A DNA stretch of 64,000 bases from Lepiota brunneoincarnata. Taxonomy: Eukaryota; Basidiomycota; Agaricomycetes; Agaricales; Agaricaceae. A model generated the notes under the pieces. The model was not told where the DNA came from. It saw only the letters and a program-made list of their open reading frames with translations, and did not search any database. Made by a program: the position numbers and the translations under genes. Positions 1-11,957 of the stretch are shown here, piece after piece. Positions within the stretch are counted from its first letter, which is position 1. The number at the start of each line of letters is the position of its first letter. The stretch lies in the NCBI GenBank assembly GCA_023014365.1, contig JAEBUN010000025.1, forward strand, positions 310,001-374,000, given 5' to 3'.

Positions 1-89
1 CGTCCCTCGGCGACCCTGGCAACATCGCACACTGCCTCTGATACGCCAATATCACAACACGCTTCCAATGAGAAAACAGGATCGTACCT

Positions 90-341
90 TCAATATAGAA
101 CTCCATATTCTCTTGGTGAGCCGCACGACAATCGGGCCCACTCGGATTCCTCGGCTTGAATTGTATCTACAAGAGGCTTATGAGAGGATGTAGTGGGCAA
201 AGACGAAAACGGACCTTGTAAGTCGACCCTGATTAGGTAAAGCAGGCACGCTGGGCACGCGAACAACATGACGAAGCCAACAATTAGCTTGCGTGGCGTA
301 CTTAGCAAGTCAACTATATACCTGTGAACCCGTGGCAGCAA
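90..341 (-). CDS. Possible first exon of a type II membrane protein (uncertain)
   Basis: An 83-codon frame begins with a short basic N-terminus, then one hydrophobic segment at about residues 19-38, then a polar Ser/Pro-rich stretch. This is the layout of a Golgi-type type II membrane protein. The frame is preserved in the second copy of the duplicated block (42744-42995), with few replacements. It stops soon after the hydrophobic part, and I could not join it to a downstream exon, so no enzyme family is assigned. A fungal glycosyltransferase N-terminus would look like this, but that is a guess. Confidence 0.25.
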   Translation of the reverse strand: MLPRVHRYIVDLLSTPRKLIVGFVMLFACPACLLYLIRVDLQGPFSSLPTTSSHKPLVDTIQAEESEWARLSCGSPREYGVLY

Positions 342-470
342 TAATAATTTGGCGGTGCTTTAGCTGTCTCGAAAAAGCACTGTTGTCGTGGACAAAACGA
401 GTTAGCCAAAGGTGTCATAGGAAGAAAATATGCAGGCTCACCGAAATCAAAAAATGAGGCAGGGAAAACA

Positions 471-590
471 TAGTGGTAATGTCCAATTTAACGTGCATTT
501 GGTCGACCCCTTCCTCACGGAAAGGGTCTTAAGCCCAAGCCCCACGACAAGGGAGCACGAGGGCTGGATACCCTTGCTTGGGAAAAGAAC
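471..590 (+). repeat. Short dispersed repeat S, copy 1
   Basis: About 120 bp, with the core AAGCCCAAGCCCCACGACAA, also lies in duplicate X at about 43125-43244 and once more in inverted orientation at 50430-50549. At the third site the flanks are largely unrelated while the core stays very similar, so this is a repeat in its own right. The core contains a G/C-rich hairpin-capable stretch around the AAAGGGTC motif. No terminal repeats or target duplications were identified. It could be a small non-autonomous element or a conserved non-coding segment. Confidence 0.6.
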
Positions 591-1969
591 CACCTACCTC
601 ATTTCGTACCTGCACTTGTGGATATGAAATAAGGAGAAACATGACCCAGGTACGAGGATCAGACGAGCCTCGCGCGGAAAGGCACCCACCATGTCACCTA
701 CCATCGTATAATGCAGACAGTGAGTAACATACAACGATGTGCGGAGGTCCAAGATGGCGTCAATTCCCGCATCGCGCACAGACCCAGCCAGTGTCAGTTC
801 CAGAAATAAACCAGCGGCTTTCGAAGGTAGCACCATGCAAAAATAGTGTTTGGTAAAGACAGGGTATAGGCGTGACTCGAGGTTCGATCCGGAGCCAGGG
901 GGGTTTTGAGGAATAGGCCGGAGGCCCACGCCTGATGCGGTAGCAAGAGAGCGGGCACATAGCAACATTTTGAGTGTTTTGATGTTCTAGAAACATCTGA
1001 TTTGAGTAGCTTGGTTGTTATTGAACATCAGTGGCATCCATATTCCCCGTACTGCAGAGTCAAACAGGGTGAAGTACCAGAGGAGCGAAAATAAACACCA
1101 ATAGGCATTGAGGGTAGAGAGGCGGCAGGCGGGTCCTGTCGGGATCGTGGCTTTGACTTGAGTGCATTCCTCTTTTGAATAGACATGTGCCTGTCATTAT
1201 CATCTTGATCATCCAGAGCTTGATAAAGTGGATCCACGTATTGCCAATACAGACTTGGGTGTACAATGAGGCAGATGATCCCGGCCAAAGATAGTAATCG
1301 ATGTTCTCGTGCCCAGTAGCTTGAAGGTTATAGACTCATACCAGCCAGAGATCATGAACAGTCACATTGAATCCTTGTTGGGGGGGGGGGGGGGGGGCGA
1401 TTGCAACTTTCTGATCCCACAAAACCTGTCAACAGAGAATGGAAGGAGAAACTCGAGGCTTGGGAGGGTATCCAGATCATCGCTAGGAATGGGAACCAGT
1501 AGGGGGCTTTGGATGGTTGGACCAGATGCGCCACTGGGCAGAGTGCTTGCAGCCCATCCCATGAGGTGTTACGACTGCGGCGATATTCTTGATGACAGCT
1601 TGTTGGTAGATCGAATCCAGGAATTGAGAACCTCCACGACGTTGAATAAGGTGGACATCCGACATCCATGGCAAGGTAATCAAAAACAAACTTGAGTCTC
1701 GAGAGGAAGGGAAGGACCCGCGGAGAGCACCTAGCAAGCCAGTTGAGAATGCCGTTCGATGAACGGGATTGAAGTGGTGGGCATGGCTGGTGAGAGGGGA
1801 GCCATGGGGAGGGATGTGTGGGGAGGGAAGGAGGACGAATCGTCTGGGGTTTTCTAGATTTACTGGGATGGCTTGCTTTGTCCTCACGACCAGTCCAAAG
1901 AAAGAAAGCTCAATGTGAGGCTGTCAAACTGCCCGAATCAGAAGCCCAGGCTGAATATGTAATACTCAG

Positions 1970-4120
1970 TATAGAGTGTCCAGATGGCGTACATCTCGGC
2001 AGTCATTTGCGACCATTTAGTCGCAATGTTGGGTACTGAAGCTCCAAAAGCTGCTGGGATTGTTGCACCACATGCTGCTGTAGCCACACCAATTTCATTC
2101 CAGATTTGTGTTGCAATAACATAACCTTTGCCTTGGTGATCTAGGTCCTTGAATTTGCAAGTCCAGAACAGAATGAGGTTGGGAATCAAATTTTCCCAAA
2201 TGAGGTGCATGAAGTCGAATGGGAATGAAGATGGGAATGAGAGCGAAGATATGGTACTGAGGATCAGTATCCCTTTGATGCCATATTGTTTGGCAAGCTC
2301 TTCATGTATGGAGTTACTGAGGGCCATTTCTACAGCATGCGCTTGCTCTAAAAACTCCTCATGAGTATGAATGGGGAGATCAGATGGGTTGTATCAAGGA
2401 GGATTTGCTTCGGGGATCTTATCTCGTCGAAGAGGGACATAGTAAGTGCGAGATTGTGAGCGAATCCCTTTGATGTTGCAGATACAGCATGGGCTGATAC
2501 CATTCTGCCCTTTCATGTGCATGATTAGGGCCATGGCTGGAATGTCACCAAATGCTACGATGAGATAGGCATGAAGCAAGAATAGTGATTGACTGATTGC
2601 ATCGAAAGCTTTGACACCCATTTCGAGTTGGATGAGTTCTTGAGCAAGTGGCCAGCAGAACAAATCCCAATCCCAAGGCTTTTTTGGACCTGGGACTGTA
2701 CCAACATGAATGTGGTACTGTTTCTGGAAACATATTTCAGGGGGGAGATTGTAGTTGATGAGGAGGATGGGCCAGCATGTCTTATCACGCTGTTTGAATG
2801 GACCAAAGCCGTCTGTTGAAGGACTGAGGGCAATGTTGCGCTCATCGGGGAAAAAGTACATGGGATGACTTGTATCGGGGATGAGAGTATTGAGTAAGGA
2901 CTGATAATGGGAACCATCAAAAATGTCCTTAATGATGCCAGGCTCATGAATGTGTTCTCCCCAATAGCGCATTTTTTTCATGTGTGTGAGGTTTGCCGAC
3001 ATAGCTCGTAGGCAAGGGATGAGAGGAAGGTACTTGAATGTCTTGCACGGCTTTCCATTAGTCATGTATCGCATTTCCTTGCAGTTGGGGCATTCAGCAA
3101 GGTCTTCATATGGCCTGACAAAGCAAACACAACTATTTATACAACAGCTGTATCGTACAGGCCAAAATTCAGACAGGGATCAAACACGCTTCTTGGTCAT
3201 TTTCAGGCTAACCTGACTGCTGCCTGGAAAGGCTTTACGGAATTGACTGAAGGTGTGCTCAGTTATGTGGTCCTCCACCTTGAGCATATAACTATGAAGT
3301 AGATTAAGGTCTGAATCTCCCAAGGCATTCGTATCTGAAGTATTGTTAGCGAGGCAGGTGATTCATAGGGCAAGGACAAACCTGTGGCTGTGGATGCCAC
3401 TTCATGCTCGAAGTCTTCCTCAAGCATGTCCCAAGAGGAAATACCAGCTGCTTCAGACCCTGCAAACAAGCCATTGTTTTCATCGACCTTGCTGTCTTCA
3501 CTGCTCTCACAGGTTCCATCGCTCTCGCAGGCTTCATCACTCTTGCAGTCTTCATCACTCTCACAGTCTTCAGGCTGGGAAACTTCTGGATCAGCTCTGA
3601 CAACACCATCAAACCCCTTGTCTTCACTGTCATTATGATTCCTATAGGCAGGCCCAGAACCATCATCTTGCAGGTGGCTATTTCCCCATTGCTGCTCCCT
3701 CATGCGCCTGGTTCTATCCACAAACCTGTCTGACTGGTGCATAGATGGCAATGCTTCAAGGAAATTACCACCACCATCTTGTTCTAATGCAGGGAGGGTT
3801 TCTGTGAAGTCCATTTCGGCTTGGGAGGTAGAAAATATTCCAGGAGGTTGGTGCACCTCAGGTTGAGCTGCTTTAGTCCGCTTACGGCTGCCATCCTGGT
3901 CAGAACTAGATTGCAGCTGCTTTTTGGAGTCTCCCCCCCAGTGGTCCTGAGGTGGAATCTGGTGGTGTTGGTGGCTGGGGAGCAAGGAAGCGTGCCCCAG
4001 TCGTTCTTGCTCTACTAAAACACTTGCTCTGAGTGACGTCTTTCCACGACCATTCAAATGGTTTTGTCTCGTAGCGTATGTCACTTGCAGGCCGCAACTG
4101 CAGGTGCAGGGGATAGGCAT
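1970..4120 (-). pseudogene. CACTA-type tnp2 transposase fragment
   Basis: Read on the minus strand, 4120-3263 gives the N-terminal Cys/His region (CTCSCGLQVTYATRQNHLNG) followed by an acidic low-complexity stretch. The segment 3074-2394 gives the tnp2 core (DGFGPFKQRDKTCWPILL, NYNLPPEICF, then a CxxC motif near GISPCCICNIKG). The segment 2390-1970 gives the next block (QYGIKGILILSTISSLSFP, PFDFMHLIWENLIPN). These blocks, in this order, are those of basidiomycete CACTA transposases, which cut and paste DNA flanked by CACTA-like ends. The frame is lost between blocks and the protein stops short where the duplicate X boundary falls at 1969/1970, so the C-terminal third is missing. I judge it inactive. 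Confidence 0.8.
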
Positions 4121-4972
4121 GACCAGGGTGGAGAGAAAAAATGCATGATAGCACAGCCTGGTGGACTTTTCCTGCCAATGCAGGGTGACTCATGCAGGGA
4201 TGCGTGAGACAGATTAACAAGCATATATTACTCGTCGCAAGGAATGCTTCTACATAATAGGAGGGTATGGACAAGGAATTGGTACGTGAAGGTGGATGTC
4301 TGGCCTAACATCCACCAATCCAAAGAGTAGCATGTGTCACTGTTCACAATGATCACCTGCAGCAGTTTGGGAACTCTCAGTTAGCCTCCGAGGGGATCCT
4401 CAGATGGTACCTGAGGGGTGTTCCAGTACAAGTTTCTGTGCTTACATCTGAGGAGATCCTCAGATGATAGCCACAGACCGGTATCCAATTTCTATGGCTG
4501 AGATACATAGATAATGTCTATGTTGAGTGTCAGTAGATGAGAGTTTGACCTTCATAAATACTTACCTCGTCCATTAAGCGGGTTCCAGGCAGTTAACAAC
4601 CGAGATCATGATGGTGGAAGGGAATGTGTGAAGGAAACGCGTCCTGTTGATCAGGGCATCACCTGACTCATTTTCTCACGTGCTCTTGCAATTGCTGCAC
4701 AGATATCCCCACTGTTTCTGGGGTGAACGGAACATCTTATAGATGCGATGTCCTTGATCCATAGATGATGGCAAGGAGGTGACAATAGAGCTAAGAGGAT
4801 CAGCTGTATGGATGTATAGGTCAAGCCATTGACTTCAGCATATGTGTAACTTGTGTTCAACTTAGCTTGCCTGGTAGAGATTCAAATAAACAACTTGTGA
4901 TTTCAGGTACTTCTGTATTTACATGACACTATTCCAGCCAACAAAAAAAAACATAACTACAACATGATGAAT
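4121..4972. mobile_element. Probable 5' subterminal part of the CACTA element; no gene
   Basis: This stretch lies upstream of the transposase N-terminus. Around 4390-4470 it carries repeated copies of GATCCTCAGATG, together with CTGAGG/CCTCAG inversions, as expected of CACTA subterminal repeats. I could not identify a terminal inverted repeat or a target duplication, so the outer limit is unknown. From about 4560 to 4972 I see no gene. Confidence 0.35.
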
Positions 4973-5834
4973 CTACCGATGGGCACCAGGGGGACCGAAC
5001 TTGTTGATAAATTCCCTGGATTGTTCTTCGAGGACTTTCATCGCTTGTTGTCCTTCGGGGGCACCTCTCAGCCGCTGGCACCAAGTTGATGGAGTCCAAG
5101 GGAATCCCATCTTCTCATCCTCACAGTATCCCATCGCACAAGCCACTTGTCTGTTGTAGAGATTGTTCATCCGGTCAGACCAATGTCCCAAATCTTCACC
5201 TGATCCCTCGTAGAGGTGTGTCAAGGGGAACCACAACAATTTTCTTTTGTCCTCTCCCTGACCTGAAGATTGTAGTCAGTAACACATTAAATATGAATGG
5301 AATAAGAACTCAGACCTGTGTATGAGACATATAACCCACAGATTATGTCCAATTCATCCTGGCTCAAGCCATCATCCAAAAACTCATTCCCTGCCTCATC
5401 CATAACAGAATACATGAGCAAACCATCATGATATTTGCCTGATGGGCCAGATAGAGCACCCTGTACACCAATGGTGTTGAGAGCAATGTGGCGAACAAAG
5501 CCCCCATGCAACAATGCTGCCCGACCATGATGCTGCTTCAAAATGATCTGACACTGCTGACAGTAGAATTCATAGTCCATCTTAGTGAACTTGTGGTCTA
5601 GCAGACAGAGCGGAACTGATACCGCCTGAGGCAGCACTCCCACACCAAGGGCCCTGAGGGTAGCAGCAGATTGAAGTGTGCAGAAACGTGTCCCAGCCAT
5701 AACCAACTCCAGCGCGATGTCTTTCTCTTTAATGTCACTCCCCATCCTGCAAATGGAGAGAGCAGCTGTTGCAGTATATACAGCAAGGTTCCAGGGCACA
5801 GTGGACTCTGATCTGAAATCAAACATGTACATCT
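4973..5834 (-). pseudogene. 3' part of a conserved agaricomycete gene of unknown function, cut by an LTR
   Basis: Two exons are visible on the minus strand: 5834-5316 and 5262-4973, joined across a GT-AG intron at 5263-5315. The joined frame has the landmarks of an uncharacterised family common in mushroom genomes: HGRAALLHGG, then DDGLSQDELDIICGLY, then YTGQGE across the splice, and a closing DLGHWSDRMNNLYNRQ region. The stop codon is present at 4973. The 5' part is missing because the frame runs straight into the left LTR of the gypsy element at 5835. The continuation is not found beyond the other LTR at 11958. The function is unknown. Confidence 0.65.
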
Positions 5835-6265
5835 TGTAAGGGGACACTCCAAACACCCCAGTAGTACCTCCACCAACCCTATCGACACCCCTGGCCCCCC
5901 CAATGCATTATATATCCCTCCTTTCAAATGCTTACACTCCTCACTATCCAGATAAAACCCTCCCTCATTCCCTCTCATTTCTACAGACTCTAGACTGTCA
6001 TGTCCACTCCCCACATTCGTTTCAACTACTCTGGATCTTGTGTGACACCCAGACATCATGGCTAAGCCTGGTCCAATTTATATTGATTATATAAGTTAGG
6101 TATATACCTAGTTTTTGCCTGCAGGGGTTTCCTCATCCTATTCTCTTAGGATTTCCCTGCAGGTATGTGTCCTGTACATAACTCATAGTCTAATATCACC
6201 TAGGATTTCCCTGCAGTGTCGCCTTGGCTCCCTGAGTTGCCCGAGCCCCACAGGTCACCCTAACA
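5835..6265 (+). repeat. G1 left (5') LTR, 431 bp
   Basis: Matches 11527-11957 over its full length with TG...CA ends. A small number of differences from the right LTR (for example in the last 60 bases) indicate that the insertion is not recent. Confidence 0.95.
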
Positions 6266-6399
6266 GAAGAATAGGATCTCCCAGAGAGACCAGCCTTGTG
6301 TCCACAGGTCCTACACCATCGAAAAAACGCGTTTTCCGATCCCGTAGCAACCTATCACTCAATACTCCTCTCTCCCCCTGTCCAAGCTTGTCCTCCACT

Positions 6400-7604
6400 C
6401 ATGTCACAGCAAAATGCATCAGACAATGGGCCTTCAGACCCTCTGGCTATGATTGCTCAGCTCCAGCAGGACGTGGCAGCTATGATGACTAGGCAGGCAG
6501 ACTCCGAGCTGGCCCTCACTGAGGTGATCCAGTCGATTCAAAACACCCTCCAAGACCTTTCCCAACGCCCAAAAACCCCAAGCCAACCCGACGCGACTCT
6601 GCACGTCCCTGACACACCCCCCCCCCGCTACCCAACACTCTCATTCCTCTAAAGTTAAACCAGCAACTCCACCAGACTTCTCGGGTGACCGAACATGTGG
6701 AAGGGCCTTCCTGAACTCATGCAACACCTACCTGCGACTTTGCCCCACTCATTTCACTTCAGACCAGCAGAAGATACTCTGGACAATGTCGTTCATGAAG
6801 GAGGGACGTGCAGCCAAGTGGACGGACCAGATATTTTGGTGGGAGGAGAAAAATCAAGGAGCAGAGAGGTTCTTAGATTGGGAAGACTTCCAGGGTGAGT
6901 TCTGTAAGCACTTCTTCCCTGTGGACTCTGAAGCAGCCGCTGTCAATCGCCTGGAGGGTACAGAATACTTCCAGTGGAATAGGGGTGTCGAGGATTACCT
7001 AGACGAATTTCTGGAGCTTATTTCAGATTCCGGGTACCAAGACGACAAAACTATAGTCATCAAATTCCGTCGAGGGCTTTGACCGGCAATACAGACCGCT
7101 GTAGCCACGATGACAGCCAACCGACCCCCGGACAACGCTCCGGAGGCTTGGTATAAAGCGGCGCAACTCATAGACCAAAACCGAGCTGCAAACGAAGTCT
7201 TTCAAGCCTTAGGGCGGGCGCAAGTGCCTTCGACAAAACCCCCTGTCAACTCCTATCGCCTCCCGTCTTCCCTTGCTGCCGCTCCTATCACATCAATGTC
7301 AACCCCCCTCTCCCCAATCCGCTCCTTCGCCCACGTCACACCTACTCCGACCAAACCTGTCCCAATAGACATTGACGCGACCAGGAGGACGTTAACGACG
7401 CCGGTGGTGTGTTATAGGTGCCACCAACCAGGCCACATCAAGTCCAAATGCCCCCAGCATTTTGACGTTCGCTTCTTAGATCTAGAGGAGAAAGAGGCTT
7501 TAATTCAGAAATTGCTGGTGGAGAAGGACACCGTGGAAGCTCAGGTGTCGTCGGAGTACCCGGATAGTGAAGGAGAGGCGGATCTTGCCCCGAGCGGTCA
7601 GTGA
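6400..7604 (+). pseudogene. gag: G1 gag (frameshifted, one nonsense codon)
   Basis: The capsid-type protein coats the retroelement RNA. The frame probably opens at MSQQNASDNG near 6400. It is thrown off by a run of ten C at about 6617-6626, after which the true gag frame resumes around 6660 (PPDFSGDRTCGRAFLNSCN) and continues past 6786. At 7080-7082 a TGA interrupts the frame, which then stays open to 7604. A CCHC zinc knuckle (CYRCHQPGHIKSKC) lies at about 7411-7455. The last bases overlap the pol frame, which lies in the -1 register, as is usual when pol is expressed by frameshifting. The C-run shift could be a real mutation or a homopolymer error. Confidence 0.85.
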
Positions 7605-10600
7605 ACAGTATGCCCCAGCTGCCTACAGGGAGTAGGTACAGTGTATTATCCATAGACCCAATAAACGACACTGTCCTTGCCCAAAACTCCATCCCTGTAC
7701 CAGACATACCCTCTCCAAACCCCTCACTACCTAAACGACCGAGACGGCCGAAATGGGAGCGACGTCTACCCTCTGTATTCAAAATATCCTCTACGGAGTC
7801 TCGGCGATTGCTTCATCTGACTGTGGAGCTAGAAACAACGGATACGGCAGAGAGGAAGGTAACTCAGGCCCTCTTAGACAGTGGGGCAACCGGCTGCTTC
7901 GTTGATCATGATTTCGTACAGAGGAATCACCTCAATACTCGCCCTCTCTCCCAGCCCATTCCGGTTTTCAACGTCGATGGCACCAAGAATGAAGCAGGCT
8001 CGATTACCGAGGTTTTAGACATTACTCTCCGTTATAAGTCCCACTCAGAATGCACCACCCTTGCCGTCACGTCACTCGGGAAGCAAGACTTACTGTTGGG
8101 TTTTTCATGGCTGAAAGAGCATAACCTGGAGGTGAACTGGCAGACGGGCGAAGTCCGGATGACTTGTTGCCCAGACAGGTGTTGCACACTGTGTAAGGAA
8201 CAACGGAGAACTGAGCAGAAAGTCTGGAAAGCCGAAATCTGAGCGATCTCCACCTGCTCAGAAGGCTCCCACCCACTTTGGAGTGAAGACTGGGAGGATA
8301 TCCAAGAGATTCTGGGCCTCCAACCAAAATCCGAACAAGGGACGGTAGATGGCGAACGCATCTGGGCCACCGTTCTCCGTCCGGACCCTCAGCTCATCCG
8401 AGCGACCGGTACTACCTCTCAGAGGCTCGTGGAGGCCTTCCATCACAACTCACAACCATCCCGGACGTCCCTTAAAACCTCCAGTCCCCACGGTCTCGTC
8501 CCCGAACATCTCCGAGACTTCTCCTCTGTCTTCGAGAAAGAGTCCTTCAACTCCCTTCCGGAACAAAGGGCTTGGGACCACGCCATTGAACTCACCCCCG
8601 GAGCGACGCCTGTGGGCTGTAAAGTATACCCCCTAGCCCCCTCCGAGCAGTCTGAACTTGATTCCTTCATTCAGGAGAACTTGGCTACCGGAAGGATTTG
8701 CGCATCGAAATCCCCCATGGCTTCTCCGGTGTTCTTTATCAAGAAGAAAGACGGTTCGCTCCGGCTAGTCCAAGACTACTGCGCCCTTAACGTGATCACA
8801 GTGAAGAATAAATACCCACTTCTGCTCATTTCGGAACTTGTTAATCAGCTCTGGGGTGCCAGATACTTCACCAAACTGGACATTTGCTGGGGTTTCAACA
8901 ATGTATGGATTAAACCCGGAGACGAGTGGAAGGCAGCCTTCTGTACTAACCGGGGCCTTTTCGAGCCTCTAGTAATGTTCTTTGGACTTACCAACAGCCC
9001 CGCCACCTTCCAAACGATGATGAACGACATTTTCCGAGATCTTATCACCGAAGGGGTCGTCATGGTGTATCTAGACGACATTCTTGTCTTTACAAAGACT
9101 GTAGAGGAACATAGAGAGGTCACCCGCCGAGTTTTGGAAATACTCCGTCACCATAAGCTTTACCTCCGGCCGGAGAAATGCAAGTTTGAGAAGACTAAAG
9201 TGGAGTACCTAGGGCTTGTCATCTCGGAGGATAAGGTGGAAATGGACCCAGTGAAAGTCGCCGGAGTGCAGGAGTGGCCAGAGCCTACCGACAAACGAGA
9301 AGTCCAGGTGTTCCTGGGCTTCGTAAACTTCTATAGACGATTCGTCCCGGACTTTTCACACCATGCTTGCCTCCTGTTCAACCTCACTAAGTCAGATGCT
9401 CCTTGGCAGTGGGGAGAGCCAGAATGTGATGCCTTCATTACCCTCAAGGAATTGATCACATCGGCACCCGTTCTCGCTTTGCCGGACACCTCCTTACCCT
9501 TCTGGGTTGAGGCGGATAGTTCTGATTTTGCCACCGGAGCGGTGCTCTCCCAGCAGTCGAAGGAAGGCAAATGGCACCCGGTGGCCTTCTACTCTAAGTC
9601 TCTGGACCCAGCGCAACGAAACTACAAAATCCATGACAAAGAGATGCTGGCTATCATTCGAGCACTGGAGGAGTGGCGACATTTCTTAGAAGGAGCTCCT
9701 CATACTGTGGAAATCTGGTCAGATCACTGCAATCTAGAGTACTTCATGACGGCTAAGAAGCTCAATCGTCGCCAAGCCCGCTGGTCCCTTATTCTAGCTC
9801 GTTTCGACTTTGGACTCCACCACAGACTGGGTAAATCAATGGGGAAGGCTGATGCGTTATCTCGGCGTGCAGACCATGGCTCCAGAGCCGGTGATAATGA
9901 AGACATTGTCCTTTTGACCAGAGAGAAGTTCGCCATCCATGCTCTGGAGGGGATTCAAGTTACAGGGGAAGAACAAACCCTCTTATGAGACATACAAGCA
10001 GGAAACCGCGCTGGAATTGCAGAAGAAGCAGTCGCAAAATCGGCTCGCGAGCTTAAAGAGTCCTCCTCCAAGACGGTATGCTCCTCCAAGTGGTCAAAGA
10101 TGGATGGGTTGCTCCTGTTCCGAGGTAAGATCTACGTCCTGGACAGCGACGACCTCCGGCGCCGTATCGTAGCCCTCTACCATGACTCCCCGATCGGGGG
10201 ACACGCGGGTCGCTGGAAAACACTTGAGTTAGTCTCTCGTAACTATTGGTGGCCACAGATGTCTTGTTTCATCGGCCAATACGTCGCCACATACGACCTG
10301 TGTCTCAGAACAAAGCCTCATCGCCACCTCCCCACCGGAGAACTCCACCCCCTACCCATTCCTGAATCCTGGTGGGATACTATAAGTGTTGACTTCATTG
10401 TAGAGCTCCCCCCTTCTGCCGGGTACGACGCCGTAATGACCGTGGTCGACTCAGCCTCCAAGCGAGCCCACTTCATCCCCACATACACCACCGTGACAGC
10501 AGAAGGAGCCGCCCGACTGTTCCTACACAACGTATGGAAACTACACGGACTCCCCAAACAGGTAGTATCGGACAGAGGGCCCCAGTTTGTTGCAGAGTTC

Positions 10601-11647
10601 ACTAAGGAACTCTACCGGAAATTGGGAATCAAAGTAGCGAGCACAACCGCGTGGCACCCCCAGGCAGATGGTCAAACCGAGAGGGTTAATCAAGAGTTAG
10701 ACCAATACCTTCGGATCTTTGTCAACAAGAGGCAAGACGACTGGCTAGACCTCCTCCCACTAGCCGAGTTTCAGCACAATAATCATATCCACTCCTCGAC
10801 TCAACACTCCCCCTTCCTTCTCGACACTGGCAGACATCCCCGGATGGGTTTTGAACCCCATCAATGACCCTCTCGCTTGGAAACAGTCAATGAGTTCACT
10901 GATCGGATGAAAGCAACAATGGAGGAGGCTAAAGCGGCGTTGGTACGGTCCAAAGACGAAATGGCGAGGTACTACAACCAGCGCCGCACCCCAGCACCTG
11001 TCTTTAAACTGGGAGATCGAGTTTACTTAGACGCGAGCAATATTCATACCACTCGACCATCCAAGAAATTATCCCACCTCAGACTCGGCCCCTATGCAGT
11101 AGAACGACGAGTGGGTGCTAGTGCCTATCGCCTGAAACTCCCCCAGTCTATGCAACGCCTCCACCCAGTATTCAACATCGTGAAGCTCTCCCCTGTGCCA
11201 GAGGACCCATTTCCAACCCGGCAGCCACCCCCACCACCAGATCCCGTAGTTATTGACAATGAAAAGGAATGGGAGGTAGAAGAGATCCTAGACAGCCGAT
11301 TTGTACGACGAAAACTCAAATTTTTGGTCAAGTGGAAAGGCTTTGGTCGTGAACACAATTCTTGGGAAAACTCAGCCGATGTACACGCTCCCAGACTTGT
11401 TAAGAAATTCTACAAACGACACCCTGGGGCCCCACGCTTCATACGAGCCCTCCAGTTCGGTTCCATCCCATTCCAACCATTCCCAACCATCACGTCAAGT
11501 CACCGCGATCCTGAAGGGGGGGTGGATGTAAGGGGACACTCCAAACACCCCAGTAGTACCTCCACCAACCCTATCGACACCCCTGCCCCCCCCAATGCAT
11601 TATATATCCCTCCTTTCAAACGCTTACACTCCTCACTATCCAGATAA
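7601..11647 (+). pseudogene. pol: G1 pol polyprotein (PR-RT-RH-IN-chromodomain) with three in-frame TGA codons
   Basis: A single frame of 1349 codons runs from 7601 to 11647, broken only by TGA at 8240-8242, 9986-9988 and 10865-10867. Domains in order are: aspartic protease (LLDSGATGCF, about 7870); reverse transcriptase with FFGLTNSPATFQ and YLDDILVF (about 8990-9090); RNase H (about 9500-9850); integrase zinc region and DDE core with VDF, SDRGPQF and ERVNQELD (about 10180-10720); and a C-terminal chromodomain (RRKLKFLVKWKGFG, about 11300-11360). The second zinc-binding CxxC of integrase reads YDLC, so one expected cysteine is a tyrosine. The absence of frameshifts but presence of three TGA codons suggests point mutation rather than indel decay. 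Confidence 0.92.
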
Positions 11648-11957
11648 AACCCTCCCTCATTCCCTCTCATTTCTACAGACTCTAGACTGTCATGTCCACT
11701 CCCCACATTCGTTTCAACTACTCTGGATCTTGTGTGACACCCAGACATCATGGCTAAGCCTGGTCCAATTTATATTGATTATATAAGTTAGGTATATACC
11801 TAGTTTTTGCCTGCAGGGGTTTCCTCATCCTATTCTCTTAGGATTTCCCTGCAGGTATGTGTCCTGTACATAACTCATAGTCTAATATCACTTAGGATTT
11901 CCCTGCAGCGTCGCTTCGACTCCCTGAGTTGCCCGAGCCCCACAGGTCGCCCTAACA
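11527..11957 (+). repeat. G1 right (3') LTR, 431 bp
   Basis: Full-length partner of 5835-6265. It is preceded by the purine-rich tract GAAGGGGGGGTGGA (11513-11526), the expected primer site for plus-strand synthesis. Confidence 0.95.

Larger units (their letters stand above)
1..1969. repeat. Segmental duplication X, copy 1 (truncated by window start)
   Basis: This stretch is repeated in the same orientation at 42655-44616 with only scattered substitutions and small indels. The most visible indel is a poly-G run of about 18 at 1380-1397 against about 11 at 44034-44044. Homology starts at base 1, so the copy continues off the left edge. It ends abruptly at the shared AATACTCAG near 1969, after which copy 1 runs into a CACTA transposase fragment and copy 2 into unrelated DNA. 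No convincing protein family was recognised inside it. Several small ORFs are conserved between copies simply because the DNA is. The short repeat at 471-590 lies within it. Confidence 0.95.
5835..11957 (+). mobile_element. Ty3/gypsy chromovirus G1, with both LTRs, degenerate
   Basis: The element has two 431-bp LTRs (5835-6265 and 11527-11957) that start TGTAAGGGGACACTCC and end CCCTAACA. Between them lie gag, then pol in the order protease, reverse transcriptase, RNase H, integrase, chromodomain. A purine-rich tract at 11513-11526 abuts the right LTR. The flanks do not show a target-site duplication: CATCT precedes the left LTR and GCGTC follows the right one. The left flank is a host gene and the right flank the integrase end of another retroelement, so the element sits at a rearranged junction. 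One gag frameshift and four in-frame TGA codons make it inactive. Confidence 0.95.

Noticed and set aside
850..930. Possible tRNA gene, from GGTTCGATCC near 870
   Set aside because: The bases on either side cannot form a T-arm stem, and no matching acceptor stem was found on either strand.
1309..1695. Gly-rich ORF over the poly-G run
   Set aside because: The frame depends on the length of a variable homopolymer and is lost in the second copy of the block.
3343..3733. His/Ser-rich plus-strand ORFs over the transposase N-terminus
   Set aside because: These are the complement of the acidic Glu/Asp/Ser low-complexity stretch of the minus-strand transposase.
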